DNA from: an uncultured Lachnospiraceae bacterium | GTDB taxonomy: Bacteria; Bacillota; Clostridia; Lachnospirales; Lachnospiraceae | DNA: 6,009 nt | Reading direction: 5' to 3' | Assembly (NCBI GenBank): GCA_949935685.1 | Contig: CATLGN010000115.1 | Location: 1 to 6,009 of the forward strand | Shown: one piece after another, positions 1-4,962 of the stretch | Layout: each line of letters starts with the position of its first letter | How positions within the stretch are numbered: position 1 is the stretch's first letter | The notes under the pieces: model-generated | What the model was told of the DNA's origin: nothing | The model's input: only the letters and a program-made list of their open reading frames with translations | The model's database searches: none | Made by a program: the position numbers and the translations under genes

Positions 1-1
1 G

Positions 2-406
2 AACCTGATCGCAGAAAAATACGGCCGGATGATGGAGAGCACCGATCCGGAGGGCTACCGCGAGATTGCGGACAGATTCCCGGAGATTCCCGAGGAGAAA
101 AAAGAAATTATAGAGGAGATTGTGAAAATTCAGGTCGGCTGGATGGAAATCTGTGCGCAGAAATATCCGAAAGCCGCCGTGATGGCCCGCAGCATCCATA
201 CGAGCGAGGACAGTCTGTACAATACGTCCTATGAGACATATCTGCGCGGAGAGATCTCGACGTATTCCGACAGAACGCTGGATCTTTACGGCAGGTTTAT
301 CGCATCGCTGTGCCAGGCGGAACGGAATCTGGCAGAAGAGACCATTGGCAATTCCGCGAAGCTTTACGGCTATGCGTCGCTTGACGAACTGGAGCGCAAA
401 CTGTAG
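2..406 (+). CDS. DUF4125-like protein of unknown function, 3' part only
   Basis: The reading frame is open from the left edge of the window (first readable residues NLIAEKYGRMMEST) to a TAG at 404-406, giving the last 134 residues of a longer protein. The ATG codons at 29 and 32 are probably internal, because the frame continues upstream without a stop and matches the family there. The protein is soluble, with no signal peptide or membrane segment, and mostly charged helix. Features such as the MMEST-P segment, a VKIQVGWMEICAQKYP helix, SSED-like 'TSEDSLYNTSYETYLRGE' and the closing 'KLYGYASLDELE' fit my recollection of the DUF4125 family, which is about 200 residues long and common in Lachnospiraceae; roughly the first third is then missing. 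No function is known for the family and no catalytic motif is visible. A separate promoter lies downstream, so it is probably not cotranscribed with the next gene. The family assignment is from memory and moderately sure; that it is coding is near certain. Confidence 0.72.
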   Translation, partial: NLIAEKYGRMMESTDPEGYREIADRFPEIPEEKKEIIEEIVKIQVGWMEICAQKYPKAAVMARSIHTSEDSLYNTSYETYLRGEISTYSDRTLDLYGRFIASLCQAERNLAEETIGNSAKLYGYASLDELERKL

Positions 407-446
407 GAAATCGGCGATTTAGGGCAGATTCTGCGATTCTTATTGG

Positions 447-475
447 TTGAACATAAACTGACATCTGTTTATAAT
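447..475 (+). promoter_or_regulatory. Sigma-A type promoter for the Spo0A-like gene
   Basis: A -35 box TTGAAC (447-452) is separated by exactly 17 bp from a perfect -10 box TATAAT (470-475). Transcription would start near 482, leaving a leader of about 50 nt before the ATG at 531. The -10 box contains the upstream in-frame ATG at 474, which argues against that codon being the translation start. No clear Spo0A box (TGNCGAA) was found around this promoter. Confidence 0.68.
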
Positions 476-519
476 GAATATAGGCGATAAATGCTGGAAC
501 GAAAAGAATTTTAGTGAAC

Positions 520-525
520 GGAGGT
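520..525 (+). promoter_or_regulatory. Ribosome binding site fixing the start of the Spo0A-like gene at 531
   Basis: GGAGGT lies 5 nt upstream of the ATG at 531, an ideal Shine-Dalgarno and spacing. The alternative in-frame ATG at 474 sits inside the -10 box and has no Shine-Dalgarno sequence, so the shorter 171-residue product is preferred. Confidence 0.8.
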
Positions 526-530
526 TAATT

Positions 531-1046
531 ATGGAACAACTGAGTGTAGCGGATACGAAAGATAACGAACAGGTTTTCAAATTACTTTCCGATTTGATTC
601 ACGCAAACAAAGAATTTCAGATTATGATAACAGTTCCTTCTGCGGGACACCGGGAAGAACCCGGTACATTGTACGATGAGAGCAGGACGCCGGAGCGCGA
701 TCTGGAGAAAGATGTCACCAATATGATTCACGAGATCGGCGTGCCTGCGCACATCAAAGGGTATCAATATCTGCGCGAGGCGATTATGATGTCCGTTCAG
801 GATGTGGAAATGCTGAATTCCATCACCAAGATACTCTATCCCACCATCGCCAAGAAGTTTCAGACGACATCGAGCAGAGTGGAGCGCGCCATACGCCATG
901 CCATCGAAGTGGCGTGGAACCGCGGCAAGATGGAAACATTGGACGCCATGTTCGGCTACACGATCAACACAGGAAAAGGAAAACCGACCAATTCCGAGTT
1001 TATAGCCCTGATTGCCGACAAAATCCGCCTGCAATACCGAAATTAA
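531..1046 (+). CDS. Spo0A effector-domain protein lacking the receiver domain
   Basis: This 171-residue cytoplasmic protein is predicted to bind DNA as a transcription regulator of the Spo0A family. Residues 58-171 match the whole Spo0A C-terminal (sigma-A activating, DNA-binding) domain: [20 protein letters not shown] (66-85), [14 protein letters not shown] (97-110), the recognition-helix region [15 protein letters not shown] (115-129) and [17 protein letters not shown] (151-167). These are nearly identical to B. subtilis and clostridial Spo0A as I recall them. The N-terminal 57 residues are a short charged and partly hydrophobic segment ([21 protein letters not shown]), far too short for a CheY-like receiver of about 120 residues, and no phosphoacceptor Asp context or receiver Lys motif is visible. 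It is therefore probably a paralogue and not the master regulator, and cannot be switched on by the phosphorelay in the usual way. It has its own promoter and is followed by glgA on the same strand. The start at 531 is set by GGAGGT; nothing indicates a frameshift, since no receiver sequence is found upstream (DUF4125-like gene instead). Confidence 0.93.
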   Translation: MEQLSVADTKDNEQVFKLLSDLIHANKEFQIMITVPSAGHREEPGTLYDESRTPERDLEKDVTNMIHEIGVPAHIKGYQYLREAIMMSVQDVEMLNSITKILYPTIAKKFQTTSSRVERAIRHAIEVAWNRGKMETLDAMFGYTINTGKGKPTNSEFIALIADKIRLQYRN

Positions 1047-1048
1047 CC

Positions 1049-1077
1049 TTCCCATTTCAAAAAGATAATGGTATAAT
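1049..1077 (+). promoter_or_regulatory. Extended -10 promoter upstream of glgA
   Basis: TATAAT (1072-1077) is preceded by TGG (1069-1071), giving the extended -10 form TGN-TATAAT. At 17 bp upstream is TTCCCA (1049-1054), a 4-of-6 match to the -35 consensus. It starts only 2 nt after the stop codon of the Spo0A-like gene. Initiation near 1084 would give a leader of about 185 nt before the glgA start at 1270. Confidence 0.62.
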
Positions 1078-1097
1078 GTCCACGAAGGCAATAAGCC

Positions 1098-1220
1098 ATG
1101 CGAAAACAGGCAGAGGCAAACCGGCTGCGGGCAGACGGATTTGACGCTGCCGGGTTTCATAGGGCGCAGCCCGTGAGCCGGACGGAGCGAAGCGAAGTCA
1201 GGCGGGAGCGCAGCCCGTGA
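1098..1220 (+). CDS. Possible 40-residue leader ORF, doubtful
   Basis: An ATG at 1098 opens a frame of 40 codons ending in TGA at 1218-1220. GAAGG (1084-1088) lies 9 nt upstream and could act as a weak Shine-Dalgarno, although it sits almost at the predicted transcript 5' end. The peptide is very rich in Arg, Ala, Glu and Ser (its end reads RTERSEVRRERSP) and has no hydrophobic segment or recognisable motif. The frame runs through the repeat/structured element at 1153-1224, so its openness may be a by-product of GC-rich repeat sequence. If translated it could act as an upstream ORF affecting the leader fold, but there is no direct sign of this. Most likely it is not a true gene. Confidence 0.18.
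   Translation: MRKQAEANRLRADGFDAAGFHRAQPVSRTERSEVRRERSP
1130..1151 (+). promoter_or_regulatory. Hairpin in the glgA leader
   Basis: GGCAG (1130-1134) pairs with CTGCC (1147-1151), then after a one-base bulge (A1135) CG (1136-1137) pairs with CG (1145-1146), leaving a 7-nt loop. There is no following U-run, so it is not an intrinsic terminator. It lies just 5' of the larger structured element and may be part of the same leader fold. Confidence 0.4.
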
Positions 1221-1224
1221 AACT
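1153..1224 (+). repeat. Structured GC-rich element with 13-bp direct repeats in the glgA leader
   Basis: The 13-mer GCGCAGCCCGTGA occurs at 1164-1176 and again, identical, at 1208-1220. The two copies lie within a closing helix of GGTTTCAT (1153-1160) with GTGAAACT (1217-1224), 8 bp including G-U pairs. Inside are GGGC-GCA-GCCC (1162-1172) and an imperfect hairpin built on GCC/GGC and GAC/GTC arms (about 1177-1203) around GGAGCGAAGCGAA. The element is more GC-rich than the flanking AT-richer sequence and sits between the predicted transcription start and the glgA start. It does not match any riboswitch class that I recognise. It may be a copy of a dispersed intergenic repeat, a cis-acting RNA element, or both; the base pairing is read directly, the role is unknown. 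Confidence 0.5.
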
Positions 1225-1269
1225 ATGGGGAAGGTACAAAATAACAAAGGAATTAATGAGAGGATAGCT

Positions 1270-2715
1270 ATGAAACACATTTTATTTGCAGCATCAGAGG
1301 GGGTTCCATTTATTAAGACAGGCGGTCTGGCCGATGTGGTCGGTTCGCTTCCCAAATGTATCGACAAAGAATATTTCGACGTACGGGTTGTCATGCCCAA
1401 ATATCCCTGCATGAAGCAGGAAGTAAAAGACAAAATGACATATGTGTCGCATTTCTATATGGATTATAATTTCAAGAGCGAATATGTGGGAATTTTGCAG
1501 GCGGAAGTGGACGGCGTAACATTTTATTTTATCGACAACGAGGAGTATTTCGGGGGAATGAAACCGTATGGGGATGATACGCTCTGGGAGATCACCAAGT
1601 TTGCGTTCTTCTCCAAAGCGCTGCTTTCCATTTTGCCGGTCGTTAATTTCCGGCCGGAAGTGATTCACTGTCATGACTGGCAGACGGGTCTTGTGCCGGT
1701 TTATCTGAAGGAACGTTTTCAGGACAATGATTTTTACCGTGGCATCAAAACGGTTATGACGATACATAATCTGAAATTCCAGGGCAAGTGGGATGTCAAG
1801 ACAGTGAAGCAGATCACCGGACTTTCGGACTACTTCTTTACGCCCGACAAGCTGGAATGCTACAAGGACGCCAATCTGTTAAAGGGCGGTCTTGTCTATG
1901 CGGATGCCATTACAACCGTCAGCGATACCTATGCGGAAGAAATCAAGACAGACTTCTACGGTGAAGGTCTGAACGGCCTGCTCTGTGCGCGCAGCGGCGA
2001 TCTTCGCGGTATTGTGAACGGAATCGACTATGATGATTTTAATCCGCAGGAAGATTCCTATCTGCCTTATCGGTATAATGCGGTGAATTTCCGCAAGGAA
2101 AAGATTAAGAATAAGAGAGAGCTCCAGAAGGAACTGGGGCTGGAGCAGGACGACAAGAAGTTTATGATCGGTGTTGTCTCCCGTCTTACGGACCAGAAAG
2201 GTTTTGACCTGATTTCCTGTGTCATGGATGAACTGTGTCAGGACAATATCCAGCTCGTGGTATTGGGAACAGGGGAAGCGCAGTATGAAAATATGTTCCG
2301 TCACTTTGACTGGAAATATGCCGGTAAGGTTTCTGCGAATATCTATTATTCCGAAGAACTGTCCCATAAAATATATGGCGCCTGCGATGCCTTTTTGATG
2401 CCTTCTCTGTTTGAGCCCTGCGGTCTCAGCCAGTTGATGGCGCTGCATTACGGTACGGTGCCGATTGTACGCGAGACGGGCGGTTTGAAAGATACGGTGG
2501 AGCCATACAATGAATACGAGAGCACCGGAACCGGATTCACCTTCACCAACTATAACGCACATGAAATGCTCGGGGCAATCCGCTATGCAGAACGCATTTA
2601 CTATGATAAAAAGCGGGAGTGGAACAAAATCGTGGATCGTGCCATGGCCACTGACTTTTCGTGGAATGTATCTGCAAAGAAATATCAGGAAATGTACGAC
2701 TGGCTGATTGGATAG
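1270..2715 (+). CDS. glgA: Glycogen synthase (ADP-glucose type, GT5)
   Basis: The 481-residue product is a bacterial glycogen/starch synthase that transfers glucose from ADP-glucose to the non-reducing end of an alpha-1,4-glucan in the cytoplasm. Length is typical for GlgA. The N-terminal Rossmann-like domain begins at once with the ADP-glucose binding loop KTGGLADV (16-23). It also contains IHCHDWQTGLVP (132-143) and TIHNLKFQG (164-172). The C-terminal GT-B domain has GVVSRLTDQKG (301-311, with the expected Arg305 and Lys310) and SLFEPCGLSQLMALHYG (379-395, catalytic-type Glu382), followed by RETGGLKDTV (401-410). All key residues look intact. I prefer the ATG at 1270 over the in-frame ATG at 1225. 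AGAGGA lies 5 nt upstream of 1270, MKHILFAASE is the family N-terminus, and 1225 overlaps the structured leader and has no Shine-Dalgarno. No other glycogen genes (glgB, C, D, P) flank it, so it is probably monocistronic, bounded by its own promoter and terminator. Confidence 0.97.
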   Translation: MKHILFAASEGVPFIKTGGLADVVGSLPKCIDKEYFDVRVVMPKYPCMKQEVKDKMTYVSHFYMDYNFKSEYVGILQAEVDGVTFYFIDNEEYFGGMKPYGDDTLWEITKFAFFSKALLSILPVVNFRPEVIHCHDWQTGLVPVYLKERFQDNDFYRGIKTVMTIHNLKFQGKWDVKTVKQITGLSDYFFTPDKLECYKDANLLKGGLVYADAITTVSDTYAEEIKTDFYGEGLNGLLCARSGDLRGIVNGIDYDDFNPQEDSYLPYRYNAVNFRKEKIKNKRELQKELGLEQDDKKFMIGVVSRLTDQKGFDLISCVMDELCQDNIQLVVLGTGEAQYENMFRHFDWKYAGKVSANIYYSEELSHKIYGACDAFLMPSLFEPCGLSQLMALHYGTVPIVRETGGLKDTVEPYNEYESTGTGFTFTNYNAHEMLGAIRYAERIYYDKKREWNKIVDRAMATDFSWNVSAKKYQEMYDWLIG

Positions 2716-2730
2716 CAACGTCGGAATGAA

Positions 2731-2761
2731 AAGAGAATCGCGAAAACGCGATTCTTTTTTT
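2731..2761 (+). terminator. Intrinsic terminator of glgA
   Basis: A perfect 9-bp stem, AGAATCGCG (2734-2742) with CGCGATTCT (2747-2755), closes an AAAA loop and runs into T-rich sequence (2755-2761). The upstream A's (2730-2732) extend pairing with the T tract. It begins 15 bp after the glgA stop codon and separates glgA from the blaI/M56 operon. Confidence 0.93.
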
Positions 2762-2775
2762 ATGGCAATATTTAT

Positions 2776-2804
2776 TTGACAATCGCGTTATACGAAAGTA
2801 TAAT
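2776..2804 (+). promoter_or_regulatory. Consensus sigma-A promoter of the blaI/M56 operon
   Basis: TTGACA (2776-2781) and TATAAT (2799-2804) are both perfect consensus hexamers with the optimal 17-bp spacer. Initiation is expected near 2811. Such a strong promoter fits a gene pair that is held down by a repressor, and both the -10 box and the start region are covered by repeated dyads. Confidence 0.93.
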
Positions 2805-2825
2805 CGATATTATACAAGTGTATAA
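2788..2825. promoter_or_regulatory. Twin dyad operator, probably for the adjacent BlaI-type repressor
   Basis: Two perfect dyads of the form TTATAC-N4-GTATAA occur at 2788-2803 (spacer GAAA) and 2810-2825 (spacer AAGT). Their centres are 22 bp apart, about two helical turns, so two dimers would bind the same face. The first covers the end of the promoter spacer and five of the six -10 bases; the second covers the predicted transcription start. BlaI/MecI repressors are known to bind short dyads of TTACA/TGTAA type in their own control regions; these half-sites are similar but not identical. Assignment to the downstream repressor is inference from position and family habit. Confidence 0.82.
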
Positions 2826-2846
2826 CGAAAGGGGAGAATATGATTC

Positions 2847-3233
2847 ATGGGAACTATTTTGAAAAAGTTGGGGGAAGCGGAGCTGGAAATTATGCAGGCT
2901 GTCTGGAACAGTGAAAAGCCTGTGACTTCAAACTATATTTTAAACGAACTGCGGGGGCGGAGGCAATGGCAGCTTTCCACATTGATGACTTCATTATCGC
3001 GGCTGTCCGATAAGGGGTTTATTCGCTGTGACCGTTCAACGGGAAGTAATCTGTACACCGCAGCCGTCTCTGAGAATGATTATAAGGCCGGAGCGAGCAG
3101 ACATTTTCTCGAAAAGCTCTACAACAATTCCATACAAAACATGATCGCTACGCTGTACAGTCATAAAGAGATTAAGGATTCTGATATTGAAGAACTCAGA
3201 AGTTTTCTGGATCAACTGGAGGCGGAACGATGA
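2847..3233 (+). CDS. BlaI/MecI/CopY-family transcriptional repressor
   Basis: This 128-residue cytoplasmic protein is a penicillinase-repressor family winged-helix regulator that acts as a dimer. Residues 7-72 form the DNA-binding domain: LGEAELEIMQAVW (8-20), the TSNYILNEL helix (27-35), the recognition helix STLMTSLSRLSDKGFI (44-59) and the wing ending SNLYTAAVS (67-75). Residues 80-128 form the C-terminal dimerisation part (FLEKLYNNS, 87-95; IEELRSFLDQL, 114-124). In a gap-free alignment from memory with S. aureus MecI, the known Asn-Phe cleavage bond corresponds to Thr102-Leu103 here, so the cleavage preference of the partner protease may differ. The start at 2847 has GGGGAG at 2831-2836, a rather long 10-nt spacing; the nearer ATG at 2840 is in another frame. 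The stop overlaps the start of the M56 gene (ATGA, 3230-3233), implying translational coupling. Predicted target: its own promoter. Confidence 0.95.
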   Translation: MGTILKKLGEAELEIMQAVWNSEKPVTSNYILNELRGRRQWQLSTLMTSLSRLSDKGFIRCDRSTGSNLYTAAVSENDYKAGASRHFLEKLYNNSIQNMIATLYSHKEIKDSDIEELRSFLDQLEAER

Positions 3234-4864
3234 CAACGATATTGTTACTCTTTTTGGGCACTTCCCTGTCAGCCGGATTGATCGTTCTTATATTGATCGT
3301 TTTGTCACCATTTTTAGATAAGCGATATGCGGCAAAGTGGAAATATCTGATCTGGATATTTCTTGCACTGCGCCTGCTTGTCCCTTTCAGCGGAGCGGAC
3401 GGGCGTCCTGCTGCGGAGTGGTTGTCGCGGACGGGAACGCAGACTGCGGCGGGGCCGGAAAAAGCAGACCCAGACATAACGGCAGACGGAATCGGGCGTG
3501 CCGGCCGGATTATTGTCGAACTGCCGGCCGGAATGACAACGCCGATGATACCGCAGAGCGTGCTGCGGTCCGAAGAAAGCAATACAGGCATTACGCTGCT
3601 CGACGTCGCGGCGTTTGTCTGGATGGCCGGCAGCCTGATTTTTATATCCGTGCATGTTATCAGTTATTTTCACTGTAAGCGGCAGGTAATGCAAAAGGGG
3701 AGAATGGTAAAAGACGTACATATTTTACGGCAGGTATCCGAACGGAAACGCGAATTACAGATCAGACGCACCATCCGGGTGATGACATATGCAGAAGCCG
3801 GAAGTCCAATGGTCATCGGTTTTCGCAAACCTGTCTTGGTTCTGCCGACAGAGCAGTACAGCGCGGAAGAATTGTTTTTTATTCTGAAACATGAGATGAT
3901 TCACCTCAAACGGGGCGACATCTGTGTTAAGCTGCTTCTTGTTATGGCGAACGCCGTTCATTGGTTTAATCCTGTTATCTGGATGATGCGGAGAGAAGCC
4001 GCGGTTGATATGGAATTATCCTGTGACGAACGCGTTACACAGGGGCTGGATGATGCGGTACGGAAAGCATACACGGAAACATTGTTGTCCGTGCTTCAGA
4101 AAGGATTTGTCAGGAAAACGGTTTTGTCAACACAATTTTACGGGGGAACAAAGATTATGAAGAGACGGTTTCAAAATATATGGATCAAAAACGCGAAGAA
4201 AAACGGGATTTTTGTTTTGATCTGCGCGGTCATTTTAACAATCAGTCTGGGGACGCTGGTAGGCTGCAGCGCTGCAAAGGAGGATACGGCAGTTTCCGTT
4301 GACGATAACACACCGGAGATGACAATTTCCCTTGACAATGACATATTGGAAACGACGATGACGCTTTCTTTTGTAAAAGAAGGGGAGACGGAGCAGAAAC
4401 AGGTTTGCCTTGCGGCAGGAGACGGATATTATCTCTACCTGCCTGACGGTGAGTGGCGGCAATCCGGTTCGGATATGTGGGCGGCGGTTGCAAACGAACA
4501 GGTTCGGCTTTGGATTGTGCATTCCGAAGATAAATCGATCGATTCTGCCGGTCAGGAACTGGCGGATGACGGCTATGTGACAGAGGAGGGGGTTCACAGG
4601 CGCAAAGAGGAAGAAGATCTGATATATCATGTCGAATTGCGGGCATCCGGAAATGACGTATGGGAAATATTCTACTGTTATCCGGTTGATTCCGAGGAAG
4701 GGTGGGGGAGAGAACTGCCCGTGATAGCGGATACGTTTGGGGTAACGGCTGCGGCGGATGAAGAAAGCGAAAACGGCGGTCAGACTGGCGATACCGGTGC
4801 ATATGTCGGAACGATGAATCGGATCTATCGCTATGTTGGCCGTCTGATAAATCTGGTGATATAA
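3230..4864 (+). CDS. M56-family (BlaR1-like) membrane metallopeptidase with a non-penicillin-binding sensor domain
   Basis: The 544-residue protein is an integral membrane zinc protease expected to sense an extracellular signal and trigger loss of the neighbouring BlaI-type repressor. Hydrophobic segments are seen near 3-27, 37-52, 121-146, 231-251 (weaker, after the active site) and 325-344. The gluzincin motif HEMIH (221-225) gives two zinc ligands and the catalytic Glu222; the conserved DMELSCDE (260-267) supplies the likely third ligand. A loop rich in Ala, Gly and Pro (about 53-118) lies between the second and third segments. After the last segment comes LVGC (343-346), which resembles a lipobox, and then an acidic extracytoplasmic tail of about 200 residues. 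That tail has none of the SxxK/SxN/KTG motifs of the BlaR1 penicillin sensor. It contains YYLYLPDGEW (400-409), VRLWIV (425-430) and VWEIFYCYPVDSEEGWG (477-493), similar to tails I recall in other clostridial M56 proteins, function unknown. Its start overlaps the repressor stop. No effector gene follows before the terminator. Confidence 0.93.
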   Translation: MTTILLLFLGTSLSAGLIVLILIVLSPFLDKRYAAKWKYLIWIFLALRLLVPFSGADGRPAAEWLSRTGTQTAAGPEKADPDITADGIGRAGRIIVELPAGMTTPMIPQSVLRSEESNTGITLLDVAAFVWMAGSLIFISVHVISYFHCKRQVMQKGRMVKDVHILRQVSERKRELQIRRTIRVMTYAEAGSPMVIGFRKPVLVLPTEQYSAEELFFILKHEMIHLKRGDICVKLLLVMANAVHWFNPVIWMMRREAAVDMELSCDERVTQGLDDAVRKAYTETLLSVLQKGFVRKTVLSTQFYGGTKIMKRRFQNIWIKNAKKNGIFVLICAVILTISLGTLVGCSAAKEDTAVSVDDNTPEMTISLDNDILETTMTLSFVKEGETEQKQVCLAAGDGYYLYLPDGEWRQSGSDMWAAVANEQVRLWIVHSEDKSIDSAGQELADDGYVTEEGVHRRKEEEDLIYHVELRASGNDVWEIFYCYPVDSEEGWGRELPVIADTFGVTAAADEESENGGQTGDTGAYVGTMNRIYRYVGRLINLVI

Positions 4865-4923
4865 GCGCGTATTTGGGAGCGGCAGACTGCCGGACGGCGC
4901 AGAGACGGCATGTGCCGATGGGA

Positions 4924-4960
4924 AAATAGGGGGGAGAGAAATTCTCCCCCTATTTATTTT
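4924..4960. terminator. Bidirectional intrinsic terminator between convergent genes
   Basis: AAATAGGGGG (4924-4933) pairs with CCCCCTATTT (4946-4955). The inner stem continues as AGA/TCT (4935-4937/4943-4945) after one bulged G. On the plus strand the stem is followed by a T-rich run; on the minus strand the paired TATTT also provides a U-rich end. It lies about 60 bp after the M56 stop and overlaps the 3' side of the minus-strand gene, whose stop is at 4963-4965, so it can serve both transcripts. Confidence 0.88.
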
Positions 4961-4962
4961 AT

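Noticed and set aside
408..446. Small palindromes after the DUF4125-like gene (AAATCG-G-CGATTT, GCAG-ATT-CTGC) as a terminator
   Set aside because: Stems are only about 4 bp once a real loop is allowed, and there is no continuous T-run after them.
1225..1269. Upstream ATG at 1225 as the glgA start
   Set aside because: It directly abuts the structured element without a Shine-Dalgarno and adds 15 residues not found at the GlgA N-terminus, while 1270 has AGAGGA 5 nt upstream and starts the family sequence.
582..1433. Long open frame (283 codons) on the minus strand across the Spo0A-like gene, the leader and the start of glgA
   Set aside because: It runs antisense to two well-recognised genes, has no recognisable family, a Cys/His/Arg/Leu-rich composition typical of antisense frames, and crosses an intergenic region with plus-strand promoter signals.
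1879..2718. Long open frame (279 codons) on the minus strand inside glgA
   Set aside because: It is a shadow of the glgA coding frame; the glgA protein has all family motifs and the antisense product resembles nothing known to me.
3513..3520. Perfect 0A-box match TTGTCGAA
   Set aside because: It lies inside the M56 coding sequence, more than 650 bp from the operon promoter, and a 7-8 bp match is expected by chance in several kilobases.
3499..3532. Direct repeat TGCCGGCCGGA at 3499-3509 and 3522-3532
   Set aside because: Both copies are in frame in the loop region of the M56 gene (GRAGRI / ELPAGM) and are short GC-rich words; no sign of a mobile element or recombination site.
4880..4892. CGGCAG-A-CTGCCG inverted repeat after the M56 gene
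   Set aside because: Only a 4-bp stem forms with a realistic loop and no T-run follows; the strong terminator is at 4924-4960.
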